From positions 186,001 to 250,000 of the forward strand of contig CAWDDF010000009.1 in assembly GCA_963801035.1 (NCBI GenBank): a stretch of DNA of 64,000 bases. Direction: 5' to 3'. Made by a program: the position numbers and the translations under genes. This document shows positions 26,888-36,520 of this stretch, in pieces. Source of the stretch: JACCZX01 sp963801035. GTDB lineage: Bacteria > Pseudomonadota > Gammaproteobacteria > Burkholderiales > Burkholderiaceae_F. Each line of letters opens with the position of its first letter. The stretch's first letter is position 1. The notes beneath the pieces are model-generated. The model did not search any database. It was not told where the DNA came from and saw only the letters and a list, made by a program, of their open reading frames with translations.

Positions 26888-27328
26888 TTAACGCAGCGCT
26901 TCCGACGTCATTCCGAGCCGTAGTGCATGCACCAGCACGGCCAGGGCCTGGCGTGGCTTCGTGATGTTCAGTTGAATGGAAAGAGGCGGATCGGAAGCAA
27001 TCACCTCACCGTCGCCCGCGAACAAAAGCGACGCCACAAGCGTCCGTCTGGAAGGTTGTTCGGCATGCAGGCGCCGAAATTCGATCCGCCCTTGTGGTTT
27101 CCCGCTGATCGCGTCGAATAAGAAACGACATTCCAAAACTTTTCCGAAGTAGCGGCAGAGGAACCGGTCCGCAGCCTCATCGCGCTCGACAACAACCCCC
27201 TTTACTTCGGCTTGTTGGCGCATGAAGTCTTCCGCATAGCTTGCGAACTGCAAAAAGGTCGCACGCAATTTGCCATGCGCTGTGAACAGTTCGCCGAGCG
27301 AACCTATATCGATGTCAATCTGATCCAT
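26888..27328 (-). CDS. uncharacterised protein, possible regulatory beta-domain
   Basis: Protein of 146 residues that I do not recognise. It has an N-terminal acidic helix (IDIDIGSLGELFTAHGKLRATF) and a middle beta-rich part (VKGVVVERDEAADRFLCRYFGKVLECRFLFDAISGK). The end is helical (QALAVLVHALRLG). No signal peptide or membrane helix is present. It stands alone between the DUF4142 gene and the glycosidase fusion, with about 50 bases to the latter. Its composition and codon use look native, so I keep it as a real gene. Confidence 0.6.
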   Translation of the reverse strand: MDQIDIDIGSLGELFTAHGKLRATFLQFASYAEDFMRQQAEVKGVVVERDEAADRFLCRYFGKVLECRFLFDAISGKPQGRIEFRRLHAEQPSRRTLVASLLFAGDGEVIASDPPLSIQLNITKPRQALAVLVHALRLGMTSEALR

Positions 27329-27376
27329 GAACTCTGAAGACTAAGGATTTCACAGCCGGCGCTGTGGGCGTGTATG

Positions 27377-29626
27377 TCATAACACTGCACTACGTTCGGT
27401 CTTCTCTCCCGCTGCAGCGGCGAAGATGATGTCGTTGACTGCGCTCATCGGGAGCTCCGCAGTTTTATCGAGCAACAAGTCAGGCTCCACATCGACCAGA
27501 TACTGGCTAACAGCGTCCTGAAGCGACGCCAGCTTGAGCCCCCGTTCGCTCTGCAGCGCCGAATAGCGCGGACGCAATGCAACTTGCCCGAGCGCCGCGC
27601 CTGGCACGGCATCGATCAGTCCTGCATTCAAACCGGCAGCCTCCGCCACCATCTGCGCAAATCCAGCCCAGCTCACTGCACCGTGATTGGTGAGATGCCA
27701 CAAACCGTGCTCACCGTCGATTAAGAGGTTCAGCGCAGCCTGTACCAAATCTGGCACATAGGTCGGCGACACCAGCTGATCATTCGCCGCACGCCAACGG
27801 TGGCCGCGTTGCAGAGCGCTTACTGCCTGCGCAACAAAGTTGTGCCGATCCCACGGACCGAAGAATGCAGCTGTCCTGATCACCAGCGCGTTGGGCGCCA
27901 ATTTCAAAACGCGGCGCTCCGCTTCGAGCTTGCTTCGTCCGTACGCGTTCAGCGGGCGCGGCTCATCGCTTTCGACGTAGGGGCTGGGCTTGCCACCATC
28001 GAATACGAGGTCGCTGGAAAAACTCAGGAGCCTCATCCCTTGTCTGGCGCACGCGCGCGCAAGAATCGTTGGGCCGATCACGTTTTCGCGCCACTGACGC
28101 GGCTCATGCTCGGCAGCGTCGACACGCACGAACCCCGCTGTGTTAATCACAGCCCAAGGACGCCATCTCTCCAACGCTGCGTCTACCGACTCGGCCGATG
28201 CGATATCTAGCTCTGCGCGAGTTAACACATGAGCAGGCAGGCCACGCACGGTGCAGAAACGCGCGAACGCCTGGCCTAATGTTCCAGTGGCTCCGGTAAT
28301 CAATAAAGGCTGACCGGCAGCCGGCAGTGCAGTGACTTTGCCTTGTGGTGGATAGCTGAGCCGTACTTCGCGCTGCCACCAACCGGCTCCCGATAACGCG
28401 GGATGGTCCGGGACCGTGCCGTTGGCGAGTTGCCGGGCGAGTGTTCCTAGCGCGGTTTGCCGCGGCGTGCCGCCACTTACATCCCATAAGCCCGCCTCGT
28501 AATGATTTTCATCACGAGTAACCAAGCTATTCCAATCAACCGTCCCGAACGTGGCCCATGCTGTCACCGCGCGAACGTCAATCCCTTCGGATCGCAGCTT
28601 CTCGGCAGACCGCCATGCCTGATACAGCCAGCGCAGCTGCTCGTCGCGCGTACAGCCCATGTGCACTTCGGTGATCGCCACTGGAAGCGCGTAGCGCTCG
28701 CTTGCTTCACGAAGGCGTGCCTCGAAGCCACCGATCAGAGGCCCCAGCACACGCACGCTTTCCACATCGACGTATCGGTCGATTCCGTTACCGTCGCGCC
28801 GATCTGGCGGATACAACGACAAGCGATCGTCCAGGAATCTTTCGCTGGTGACATAGCAGTTGATGCCGACGATGTCGGGCGGGCAGGGCTGCTCGACAAA
28901 CTGATCGAGTTCGTCGCGGCTTGCTCCGTTGTCAATCAGATATCGCCATAGCGGGTGGCTCGGCGTTACGCGTCCCGTCAACAGATCAAACGAAAGCCAA
29001 CGGCGAGCGTTTTCGAAGTCCCCCTGATATCGAAGGCGAGGCGGAGTCGTGGTGTAACCGAGGTCGTCGGTCTGAATCAATTGGGCATCGGGGTTGACTT
29101 TGCGAATTTCGCGCATCGCGAGGACCGTACCGAGCATCTGATGCAACACCGCGCGCACGAAGCTTCGATCGTCGCGGCAGTGTGGGTACCACAAGCCATA
29201 TAACGCGCTGAAGCGCGCGGTAGTGACCGGCTCGTTGACGGGCGTGTACGCGTCGACATGCGGATAGCGCTCGGCCACGGCCTGCGCATACTCGGCTAGC
29301 CGCCGCGGAAACTGCGCATCCAGAAGATTCGTATATGCGGGCCCGCTGCCGTGATGCATCAGGCCGACGATCGGCTCGACCTGCAGTTCGCGGAGGCGCG
29401 CTAGACGTTGATCGCTCCACTGCCAATCGTAGTGGCCCTCTGCCAATGGCGCCGTACGCTCCCACAACACCGGAAAGCGCAGGCGCCGGACACCCAGTTC
29501 GGCAAGACGATCGAGGTCATCGAGCCGATGCGCAAAACCCGTAAGTTCAAGTTGATCGCGGTACCGATCGCCGAGACGATTAACCGTGCACTCGGGACCG
29601 GCCCATAGCTGAAGCGAAGCCATCAC
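27377..29626 (-). CDS. GH1 glycosidase - RmlD-type sugar nucleotide reductase fusion
   Basis: Two enzymes in one 749-residue chain. Residues about 1-400 are a glycoside hydrolase family 1-like barrel with the acid/base motif VNEP (YTPVNEPVTT) and the nucleophile region ITEVHMG. Residues about 435-715 are an extended SDR of the RmlD type (dTDP-4-dehydrorhamnose reductase-like), with the nucleotide loop LITGATGTLG and the YGRSK catalytic Tyr/Lys. The glycosidase nucleophile motif is not the classic TENG, so it may bind or process an unusual sugar. A glycosyltransferase gene lies 60 bases upstream on the same strand. A role in making an exopolysaccharide is an inference. Confidence 0.82.
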   Translation of the reverse strand: MMASLQLWAGPECTVNRLGDRYRDQLELTGFAHRLDDLDRLAELGVRRLRFPVLWERTAPLAEGHYDWQWSDQRLARLRELQVEPIVGLMHHGSGPAYTNLLDAQFPRRLAEYAQAVAERYPHVDAYTPVNEPVTTARFSALYGLWYPHCRDDRSFVRAVLHQMLGTVLAMREIRKVNPDAQLIQTDDLGYTTTPPRLRYQGDFENARRWLSFDLLTGRVTPSHPLWRYLIDNGASRDELDQFVEQPCPPDIVGINCYVTSERFLDDRLSLYPPDRRDGNGIDRYVDVESVRVLGPLIGGFEARLREASERYALPVAITEVHMGCTRDEQLRWLYQAWRSAEKLRSEGIDVRAVTAWATFGTVDWNSLVTRDENHYEAGLWDVSGGTPRQTALGTLARQLANGTVPDHPALSGAGWWQREVRLSYPPQGKVTALPAAGQPLLITGATGTLGQAFARFCTVRGLPAHVLTRAELDIASAESVDAALERWRPWAVINTAGFVRVDAAEHEPRQWRENVIGPTILARACARQGMRLLSFSSDLVFDGGKPSPYVESDEPRPLNAYGRSKLEAERRVLKLAPNALVIRTAAFFGPWDRHNFVAQAVSALQRGHRWRAANDQLVSPTYVPDLVQAALNLLIDGEHGLWHLTNHGAVSWAGFAQMVAEAAGLNAGLIDAVPGAALGQVALRPRYSALQSERGLKLASLQDAVSQYLVDVEPDLLLDKTAELPMSAVNDIIFAAAAGEKTERSAVL

Positions 29627-29689
29627 GTTGGCGGAATGAAAAGTAACGTGAAAGCAGGCGCGCTGCTGCGCACTGCTTTCACTGACGCC

Positions 29690-31036
29690 CTATTGAGCAG
29701 CTGCCGAGGGCATCACCGCCTCGTTGGTTGCTCGGGCACCTAACCGCTCGACCGCTTGCACGCGTAACGCTTCCGCGGTGCGCGTCGAAGACGGACGGCG
29801 CACATGTTCGATTTCGGCGATTGCCGCAGCATCGCCTTGAGCCTGCAGCATGGCTTCGATTTCGTGATGGATCTCGCGCGCAGTACGGTCCCACGTACAA
29901 CGACTGACGTGGCCGCGCATGCGTTCGATTCGTGACTGCTGATCGGCCGTGCTCTCGGCCAGACCCGCCGCGCACGCGGAAATGAACTCTCCGGCAGTCG
30001 CGGCAATCGAGACGCTGTCGCCGTAAAGGCTGACGACGTCATGAATCGGCGTGCTGACGATTGGCTTCTCTGCCGCCATGTATTCGAGCGTTTTAGTTGG
30101 ACTGATGAAGCGGGTCGATTCGTTGCGCGCAAAGGGCAACAGGCATACATCCCACTGCGCGACCAGGTGCGGCAGTACCTCGTACGGCTGCTGGCCGAGC
30201 CAGTGAATATTGGCGCGCTGAGGCAATGAAGCGGGATCGATTTTTACGATCGGGCCGACCATCACCCACTGCCAGTTCGGAGCAGCGTCAGCAACTGCAG
30301 CGATCAACTCGGCATCAAAGCGCTCGTCTATGACGCCGAAATAACCGAGACGCGGATGAGCTATCTCGGCGTGCAGACGCTCAGCATCTTCTCTGTACGG
30401 ACTGCGCTTTCGATCCGATGCAGGCAACGCAGACATCACGGGCATCGTGACATGCGGTGAACTGACACCGACTGAACTTCCGTTTGAAGACGACTCGCGT
30501 GGAGAAAAATGCTCGGCATCGACGGCACTCGGAAAGCAACGCACGCTCTTATGCAGCCGACGCTTTGCCTCGTACAAACTGGGACCCCCGGTCAATACGA
30601 GCTGCGCGCGCTTGAGCAAGGCCTGCTCACGCTGCATCATCTGGCGAGGCGCATTCTTGAATGCCGATAGCTCGTCCATACAGTCATAGATCACCGCCCG
30701 CGGCGTTAAGTCAGCCAGCAGCGGCAGCGCCATCGGCGTGTAAAACCAGACGAGATAGTTGTCGATTGAGAAATCACTCAGATATTCGGCAAGCAGATGC
30801 TTCAATTCAGGCAGCTGATCATCGTGAAAGCCGACCGCATCCACCGTCGTGTGCGGACGCAGAACCTCGACGTTGGGGCACGGCGCCAAGCGTTGCAAGA
30901 ACGGTGTTTTATTGCCGCGCACGGGCTCTTCAAAAAAAAGAACCCGATAATTTTTTGCTAAACGAGAAAGCAGGTGCTGAGGGCGCTGATAAACAAAATC
31001 CCAGCGTAAGTGAGAAAAAACAAGCAGCGTTTGCAT
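29690..31036 (-). CDS. glycosyltransferase (GT4-like)
   Basis: Cytosolic glycosyltransferase of 448 residues. The start MQTLLVFSHLRWDFVYQRPQHLL is the typical beginning of a large group of bacterial glycosyltransferases near capsule or glycolipid genes. The second Rossmann half contains GYFGVIDERFD, NIHWLGQQPYEVLP and the nucleotide-sugar site SPTKTLEYMAAEKPIVST. The activated donor is not readable. The gene is divergent from the UDP-galactopyranose mutase, about 160 bases away. Its product may add galactofuranose to a glycan, given the gene next door (inference). Confidence 0.82.
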   Translation of the reverse strand: MQTLLVFSHLRWDFVYQRPQHLLSRLAKNYRVLFFEEPVRGNKTPFLQRLAPCPNVEVLRPHTTVDAVGFHDDQLPELKHLLAEYLSDFSIDNYLVWFYTPMALPLLADLTPRAVIYDCMDELSAFKNAPRQMMQREQALLKRAQLVLTGGPSLYEAKRRLHKSVRCFPSAVDAEHFSPRESSSNGSSVGVSSPHVTMPVMSALPASDRKRSPYREDAERLHAEIAHPRLGYFGVIDERFDAELIAAVADAAPNWQWVMVGPIVKIDPASLPQRANIHWLGQQPYEVLPHLVAQWDVCLLPFARNESTRFISPTKTLEYMAAEKPIVSTPIHDVVSLYGDSVSIAATAGEFISACAAGLAESTADQQSRIERMRGHVSRCTWDRTAREIHHEIEAMLQAQGDAAAIAEIEHVRRPSSTRTAEALRVQAVERLGARATNEAVMPSAAAQ

Positions 31037-31194
31037 AGACCCTTCTTGGAATCAGAACATCGAACAGGCGTTGCCGCCGCCTCGATGGTGATTCGCAAGC
31101 AAGCGCGCAGTAGGACTTCAGCAAACCTCGTACCCAGCCCGAGCGTGCCTGTTTGCGTGATTTTTACGGGCTCGACGCTTGCTTAGAGGCCCGC

Positions 31195-32415
31195 ATGAAA
31201 CCAGACAGCTTTAGAACCCCCTCAAGCGCCACGACATCTTTTACGGGAGTTGATTATTTGATCGTCGGCGCCGGCTTCGCCGGCAGCGTGTTAGCAGAAC
31301 GCCTTGCACATGCGCTCGACTTGCGTGTGCTGGTCGTCGAGCGACGCCCTCACATTGGCGGCAATGCATATGACCGACATGACGACGCTGGCGTATTGAT
31401 TCATCCCTATGGCCCGCACATTTTTCATACTAACTCCGCCGATGTCTTCGACTATTTGTCGCGCTATACGAAGTGGCGGCCTTATCAACATCGTGTGCTC
31501 GCCAGTGTCGACGGACAACTTGTGCCGATGCCGATCAACCTCGATACGGTCAACCGCCTGTATGGACTCAAGCTGAGTGCGTTCGAGATGGAAGCCTTTC
31601 TCGAGTCCGTCGCCGAGAAGGTAGACGACGTCAGAACATCGGAAGACGTCGTCGTAAGCAAGGTGGGTCGCGATCTTTATAACAAGTTCTTCCGTGGGTA
31701 CACGCGCAAGCAGTGGGCAATGGACCCTTCGGAACTGGATGCCAGCGTCGCCGCGCGCGTGGCGACGCGTACGAACCGCGACGATCGCTATTTCACCGAC
31801 ACGTTTCAGGCGATGCCGCTACACGGCTACACGCGAATGTTCGAGGCGATGTTGAATCATCCGAACATCAAAGTGATGCTGAATACCGACTACCGTGAGA
31901 TCGTCAATCTGATTCCGTGGAAGCACATGATCTATACCGGACCGATCGATGCATTTTTCGATTTCAAGTTCGGCAAGCTGCCGTATCGCAGTCTGCAGTT
32001 CGAGCACGTTACGCTGCCCATCGAACGCTTCCAGCCTGTCGGCGCCGTCAACTATCCGAACGATTACGCCTACACGCGCATCAGCGAGTTCAAGCACATC
32101 ACCGGACAAGCTCACCCAAGCACGTCGATCGTCTACGAGTATCCGCGAGCCGATGGCGATCCTTACTATCCGGTGCCGACACGCGAGAACGCCGCGCTTT
32201 ATAAGCGCTACGAGGCCGAAGCAGACGCGCAAAGCGATGTCACGTTCGTTGGGCGACTCGCGACCTACAAGTACTACAACATGGATCAAGTCGTCGCCCA
32301 GGCGTTGACAACTTTCAAGCGTCTGCGCGAGCGCCATGAGCGGCAGCAAGCGTCGGAAATCTCTGCGCTGAAACGTCGTACGACCAAAGCCAGTGCCGCT
32401 TTCGACGATGCCTAG
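31195..32415 (+). CDS. glf: UDP-galactopyranose mutase
   Basis: FAD enzyme converting UDP-galactopyranose to UDP-galactofuranose for surface polymers. The FAD loop is LIVGAGFAGSVLAERLA and the family block HIGGNAYDRHD follows, with HPYGPHIFHTN next. Further on, FFRGYTRKQW and YYPVPTREN are seen. It has 406 residues from the ATG at 31195; an in-frame TTG at 31153 would add 14. The 3' end overlaps the galactokinase gene on the opposite strand by four bases. The galK and galT next to it would make the UDP-galactose substrate. Confidence 0.93.
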   Translation: MKPDSFRTPSSATTSFTGVDYLIVGAGFAGSVLAERLAHALDLRVLVVERRPHIGGNAYDRHDDAGVLIHPYGPHIFHTNSADVFDYLSRYTKWRPYQHRVLASVDGQLVPMPINLDTVNRLYGLKLSAFEMEAFLESVAEKVDDVRTSEDVVVSKVGRDLYNKFFRGYTRKQWAMDPSELDASVAARVATRTNRDDRYFTDTFQAMPLHGYTRMFEAMLNHPNIKVMLNTDYREIVNLIPWKHMIYTGPIDAFFDFKFGKLPYRSLQFEHVTLPIERFQPVGAVNYPNDYAYTRISEFKHITGQAHPSTSIVYEYPRADGDPYYPVPTRENAALYKRYEAEADAQSDVTFVGRLATYKYYNMDQVVAQALTTFKRLRERHERQQASEISALKRRTTKASAAFDDA

Positions 32416-33494
32416 CTCGCTTCACAGGGCGGCACTAACAGCGCGCCACTGAAGCCCTCCGCTGCGTATTCGTCCAGAGCCTGCGTAGCGACGCTCGCGA
32501 CGGCCGAAGGCCGGCAAAGCGCGACGCAGGCGCCGCCGAATCCTGCTCCAGTCAGTCGCGCTCCATAGACTTCAGGCTGCGCTTGTAGCAACGCGACCAA
32601 TCGATCGAGCGCAGGCACCGACACGTCGAAATCATCGCGCAAGCTCGAGTGCGACGCGTTCATCAGCGCGCCGAACTCGACCGCGTCGTCGCACTCGACG
32701 GCTTGCAATACACGTGCGTTTTCGGTGACTACATGGCGGGCGCGACTGCGCAGCGGCTCGTCGAGCGTGGCAAGTTTTGCAACTTCATTCGTGCCAATGT
32801 CGCGTAACGCCTGCACGCCAAGTCGCCTTGCGGCTTCTTCGCACTCTTCGCGACGTTGATTGAATGAGCTGCCTGCCAGCGAACGCTTGATACCCGAATC
32901 GAGCACCAGCACTGCCGAGTCGGGCGGAAGCGGAACCAGGCATCGATGCAGCGTTCGCGTATCGAGAAAAAGCGCTTGCTTAGTGCCCGCCAAACTGGCG
33001 GCCATCTGATCCATGATTCCGCAGCGCACGCCCGCGTGCATCACTTCCGCGCGTTGCGCAAGCTGTGCCAGCCGAACATCATCGAGCTGCACATTCAACA
33101 ACGTTCGCAATGCACGCAGCGTTGCGACTTCGAGAGCAGCGCTCGAAGACAATCCAACACCGATCGGAACATTCGATGACAGATGGATGTCCAGCGGCGG
33201 CACGTCGAATCCTTCAGCGCGCGCCTCGAAGAGGCAGCCGAACACATACGTTGCGAAGCCGTCGGTCGGCGGTGCTTTCCAATCGAACGTGACCGTGCGA
33301 TCGAGATTTGCCGAGTACACCGTAAAGCGATCAGCGACGCTGCGACGTATGGCCACTCGCGTTCGTTGCGGAATGGCGATCGGCAGCACATAGCCGTCGT
33401 TGTAATCGGTGTGCTCGCCAAGCAGGTTGACGCGTCCGGGAGCATCGCCGACGGCCTGCGGCGTACCGCCAAACACTTCTTCAAAAGACTTCAC
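32412..33494 (-). CDS. galK: galactokinase
   Basis: GHMP-family kinase of 360 residues that phosphorylates galactose at C1 for the Leloir pathway. The galactose/ATP motif GRVNLLGEHTDYNDGYVLP is near the N-terminus. The phosphate loop PIGVGLSSSAALEVA lies near residue 110, and the third motif RLTGAGFGGACVAL is near the C-terminus. The gene follows galT with a four-base overlap (ATGA), so they are co-translated. The GH2 glycosidase upstream could supply galactose. No galactose epimerase gene is seen in the window. Confidence 0.95.
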   Translation of the reverse strand: MKSFEEVFGGTPQAVGDAPGRVNLLGEHTDYNDGYVLPIAIPQRTRVAIRRSVADRFTVYSANLDRTVTFDWKAPPTDGFATYVFGCLFEARAEGFDVPPLDIHLSSNVPIGVGLSSSAALEVATLRALRTLLNVQLDDVRLAQLAQRAEVMHAGVRCGIMDQMAASLAGTKQALFLDTRTLHRCLVPLPPDSAVLVLDSGIKRSLAGSSFNQRREECEEAARRLGVQALRDIGTNEVAKLATLDEPLRSRARHVVTENARVLQAVECDDAVEFGALMNASHSSLRDDFDVSVPALDRLVALLQAQPEVYGARLTGAGFGGACVALCRPSAVASVATQALDEYAAEGFSGALLVPPCEAS

Positions 33495-34585
33495 TGCAAG
33501 ACGACTTCCACCTGCTGCAACTCGCGCGCCTTGTCTTCGGGCAGCGCATCCATCGCAAAAAAACCGGCGGCGATCTCGGTCCCCGCCAGATATTTCAATC
33601 GGTCACGGGTGCGGTAGGGCGGGAAAAACTGCGCGTGCAGATGTGACTGCGGATATCGCTTGCCGTCGGTCGGCGCCTGATACCACGCCATCACATAGGG
33701 AAAGGGGCGCTGCCAGAGGCCGTCGTATTTCAACAGAACCGTCTTCAGTGCGCGCGCAAGGTCAACACACTGCTCGTTCGATAGCTCGGTAAAGTCCTGC
33801 ACCGGCCGCATCGGCGCGACCCACACTTCGTACGGATAACGCGCACATACCGGCACGAAGGCGACGGCGTGCGCGCCTTCGTACAGCATGCGGCGACCGT
33901 CACTACGTTCAGCGTCGATCAGTGACTGCAGCACTCCGCGACCCGTGTCGGCGTAATGCTCTGTCGCTAGCTGATGCATGCGCGCCGGCACCGGCGGCAC
34001 CACGGGGTACGCATAAATTTGCCCGTGCGGATGATGCAAGGTCACACCCACCTCAGCGCCGCGATTCTCGAACGGCAGGACGTAATTGACGTCGGGTCGT
34101 TGTCCGAGGATCTGCGTTCGGTCGGCCAGCACCTGCAGCAACAGTTCAACATGAGCGAGCGGCTTTGAGCCCAGCGGTGTGTTGTCCTGTCCGAACACGA
34201 CCACTTCACATTGCCCCGCTGCAGCCGCAGTCGGAACGATCAAGTCGGGTACAGCTTCCGGTTCTTGGACTGCGCCCGGCATCAACGATGGAAAACGGTT
34301 GTCGAACACGGCGATATCCCATTTGCCATCCGGAAGCTCGGTCGGCTGCGCCGGGTCGGTCGTGACAGCCAAAGGGTCGTACTCCGGCGGCGGCAAAAAC
34401 GTTCGATCCTGCCGATAGGCCGCGTAGGTCACCCACTCGCCGCGCAGCGGATGCCAGCGCAGATGCGGACTCGCATGCAGCGGCTGTGCAAATGGACTTG
34501 GTGCGCTTGTGTTTTCATTCAGCGGATGATGCGAGTAGAGCGTCAAGCACCGTCCATCGGGCTTCACCAACTGAAGACGATGCAC
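33491..34585 (-). CDS. galT: galactose-1-phosphate uridylyltransferase
   Basis: Nucleotidyl transferase of the HIT superfamily, about 364 residues, exchanging UMP between UDP-glucose and galactose-1-phosphate. The catalytic HPHGQIYAYP carries the His-Pro-His triad and SHLHAQFFPP is the second family motif. The start is set at the GTG at 34585, which overlaps the stop of the GH2 gene by one base. A longer reading would run into the GH2 gene. The spacing places it in a GH2-galT-galK operon. UDP-galactose formed here could serve Glf. Confidence 0.92.
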   Translation of the reverse strand: MHRLQLVKPDGRCLTLYSHHPLNENTSAPSPFAQPLHASPHLRWHPLRGEWVTYAAYRQDRTFLPPPEYDPLAVTTDPAQPTELPDGKWDIAVFDNRFPSLMPGAVQEPEAVPDLIVPTAAAAGQCEVVVFGQDNTPLGSKPLAHVELLLQVLADRTQILGQRPDVNYVLPFENRGAEVGVTLHHPHGQIYAYPVVPPVPARMHQLATEHYADTGRGVLQSLIDAERSDGRRMLYEGAHAVAFVPVCARYPYEVWVAPMRPVQDFTELSNEQCVDLARALKTVLLKYDGLWQRPFPYVMAWYQAPTDGKRYPQSHLHAQFFPPYRTRDRLKYLAGTEIAAGFFAMDALPEDKARELQQVEVVLQ

Positions 34586-36369
34586 TAGACCACTCCACGT
34601 ACGTGCGTGGGCGAAGCAGAAGTTGCCTCTGCGATCAACTCCAAAGGAACCTTCGGGGTACGGTCCGCGTACAACAGACCATTGGCTTCCTGAAACGTAT
34701 CGGTGAACTGCGTGTAGCAAAAGCCACTGAAAAGCGCGGTGTGAATCACCGTGTGCAACAGCTCGTTAAACAGTTCGATGAACTCTGCTTCGCTGTTGAC
34801 CATTGTGTAGCCCCAAGTTTTCTCGCCGTTTGTTTTCCCGTCGGCAGAAAATGCCACACCTCCAAATTCGGTCAGCATGATCGGTTGCCCGCGATGCGGA
34901 TATCCATCGAGCGTCAGAATGCGGCCGCCGGGGCGTCGACGATCGAACAGTTGTTCCGGTTTGATCTCGGGGCCGTACCGTTGTCGTATGTGTTCGCTGT
35001 TTGCGTCGTAATCGTGGATACCAATGATGTCGGTCGCGCTGCTTTCCCAGCCATCATTGCCAATGACGGGCCGGGTCGAATCGAGCGTTCTGGTCAGGTG
35101 ATAAAGCGCTTCCACCGCGTGCCGATGCGAATGCTTGGCCGTCAGGTCGGGCACTCCCCACGATTCGTTAAATGGCACCCAAACAAACACGCAGGGATGA
35201 CTGTAATCGCGCTCGATCGCTTCGCTCCATTCACGCACCGTGCGCTTGATCGCGGTGCGCGTGAAGCGATACGCCGATGGCATCTCTTCCCATACCAGCA
35301 ATCCCAACTTGTCGGCCCAATAGAGGTAGCGAGGGTCTTCGATCTTCTGGTGCTTGCGCACGCCGTTGAAGCCCATTTCCTTCACCAGCTCTACGTCTCT
35401 CTTGAGCGCGTCATCACTCGGTGCCGCAAGTAGCGTGTCCGGCCAGTAGCCTTGATCGAGCACCATGCGCAACATGTACGGCCGGCTATTGAGCATGAAG
35501 CGATCGCGCAGAATGTGCACCGAACGCAGCGCGGTGTATGACTCGAATTCGTCGATCACTTCACCATTTCGCAGGAGCCGCACCTTCGCATCGAGCAGCG
35601 TCGGACGCTCCGGACTCCACAGCAGCTCGTTGCGAAAATCGTCGATGCCCGGATCCGAAAGCACGATCATCCGGTCGACTTCGCGATTGACGACGAGGTA
35701 GCGATCTTTCGCGAGCAGTCGCTCGCCGTGACACAACACGACTTCCACCGCAAGCTCATCCGATGGATCACCGGTGACGCGCGCTTCGAACTGCAGCGCA
35801 TACGCTTCAAGGTGCGGTGTCCAGCGAATTTTCTCGACATACGTCCGCGACACTCGCTCGAGCCACACCGTCTGCCAAATACCGGTGGTTCGCGGGTACC
35901 AGATCGAATGCGGCTCGAGCTGCCAATCCTGCTTGCCGCGCGGCTTTGTCAAATCATGCGGATCGTCTTCGACATATACCGTGACGATCTGTTTTGCCGA
36001 CTTCTTGTCGAGCAAGTCAGTGATATCCGCCCAAAACGGCGTGTGCCCGCCCTCATGCGTCATCGCCAGACGCCCGTTGACCCAGACACGCGCCAAGTAG
36101 TCGACCGCGCCGAAGCGCAGTATCACGCGCTCGTCGGCAAGCGAGAGATCGAAGTCACGTTCGTACCAGCACGCGCGATGAAATCCGCGGTCACCGATGC
36201 CGCTTGCGTCCGACTCAGGGGGAAACGGCACGACGATCTGCATCGGCCACTCGGTGATGTCGGACGGAAGTGAAAACTCCCGGTCATCGTCGTACCGAAA
36301 ACGCCAGGCGCCGTTGAGAGATGTCCACTGCGAGCGGCGCAGCTGCGGCCGCGGGTAAGCAAAATCCAA
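34585..36369 (-). CDS. glycoside hydrolase family 2 (beta-galactosidase/glucuronidase type)
   Basis: Family 2 glycosidase of 594 residues with the usual order: N-terminal jelly roll (residues about 10-185, SLNGAWRFRYDDD), immunoglobulin-like domain, then a catalytic barrel from about residue 290. The acid/base glutamate is in WVPFNESWG and the nucleophile is in ITLTEFGG-like LTEFGG near residue 510. No signal peptide is seen, so the enzyme is cytoplasmic. It heads an operon with galT and galK, which favours a beta-galactosidase role. The size is small for LacZ but normal for shorter GH2 members. Confidence 0.88.
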   Translation of the reverse strand: MDFAYPRPQLRRSQWTSLNGAWRFRYDDDREFSLPSDITEWPMQIVVPFPPESDASGIGDRGFHRACWYERDFDLSLADERVILRFGAVDYLARVWVNGRLAMTHEGGHTPFWADITDLLDKKSAKQIVTVYVEDDPHDLTKPRGKQDWQLEPHSIWYPRTTGIWQTVWLERVSRTYVEKIRWTPHLEAYALQFEARVTGDPSDELAVEVVLCHGERLLAKDRYLVVNREVDRMIVLSDPGIDDFRNELLWSPERPTLLDAKVRLLRNGEVIDEFESYTALRSVHILRDRFMLNSRPYMLRMVLDQGYWPDTLLAAPSDDALKRDVELVKEMGFNGVRKHQKIEDPRYLYWADKLGLLVWEEMPSAYRFTRTAIKRTVREWSEAIERDYSHPCVFVWVPFNESWGVPDLTAKHSHRHAVEALYHLTRTLDSTRPVIGNDGWESSATDIIGIHDYDANSEHIRQRYGPEIKPEQLFDRRRPGGRILTLDGYPHRGQPIMLTEFGGVAFSADGKTNGEKTWGYTMVNSEAEFIELFNELLHTVIHTALFSGFCYTQFTDTFQEANGLLYADRTPKVPLELIAEATSASPTHVRGVV

Positions 36370-36520
36370 AACAACTCCTCGCTACATCGTCAACAGCGAA
36401 TGCGGCGCAAGATAAGCGTTTGCCGGTGAACCGGCCGATCGGTTAATGCCCGCAACCCCACCTTAATTCTTGCATTGAGTAACGCCGAAGGTCACGTATC
36501 GACGACATAGTGCTGTGTAG

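Noticed and set aside
26888..27328. PilZ domain assignment for the uncharacterised protein
   Set aside because: The RxxxR and D/NxSxxG motifs of PilZ domains are not visible.
31037..31194. AACAGGC / GCCTGTT repeat between the glycosyltransferase and glf genes
   Set aside because: Arms are seven bases and more than 70 bases apart, so a binding site is not supported.
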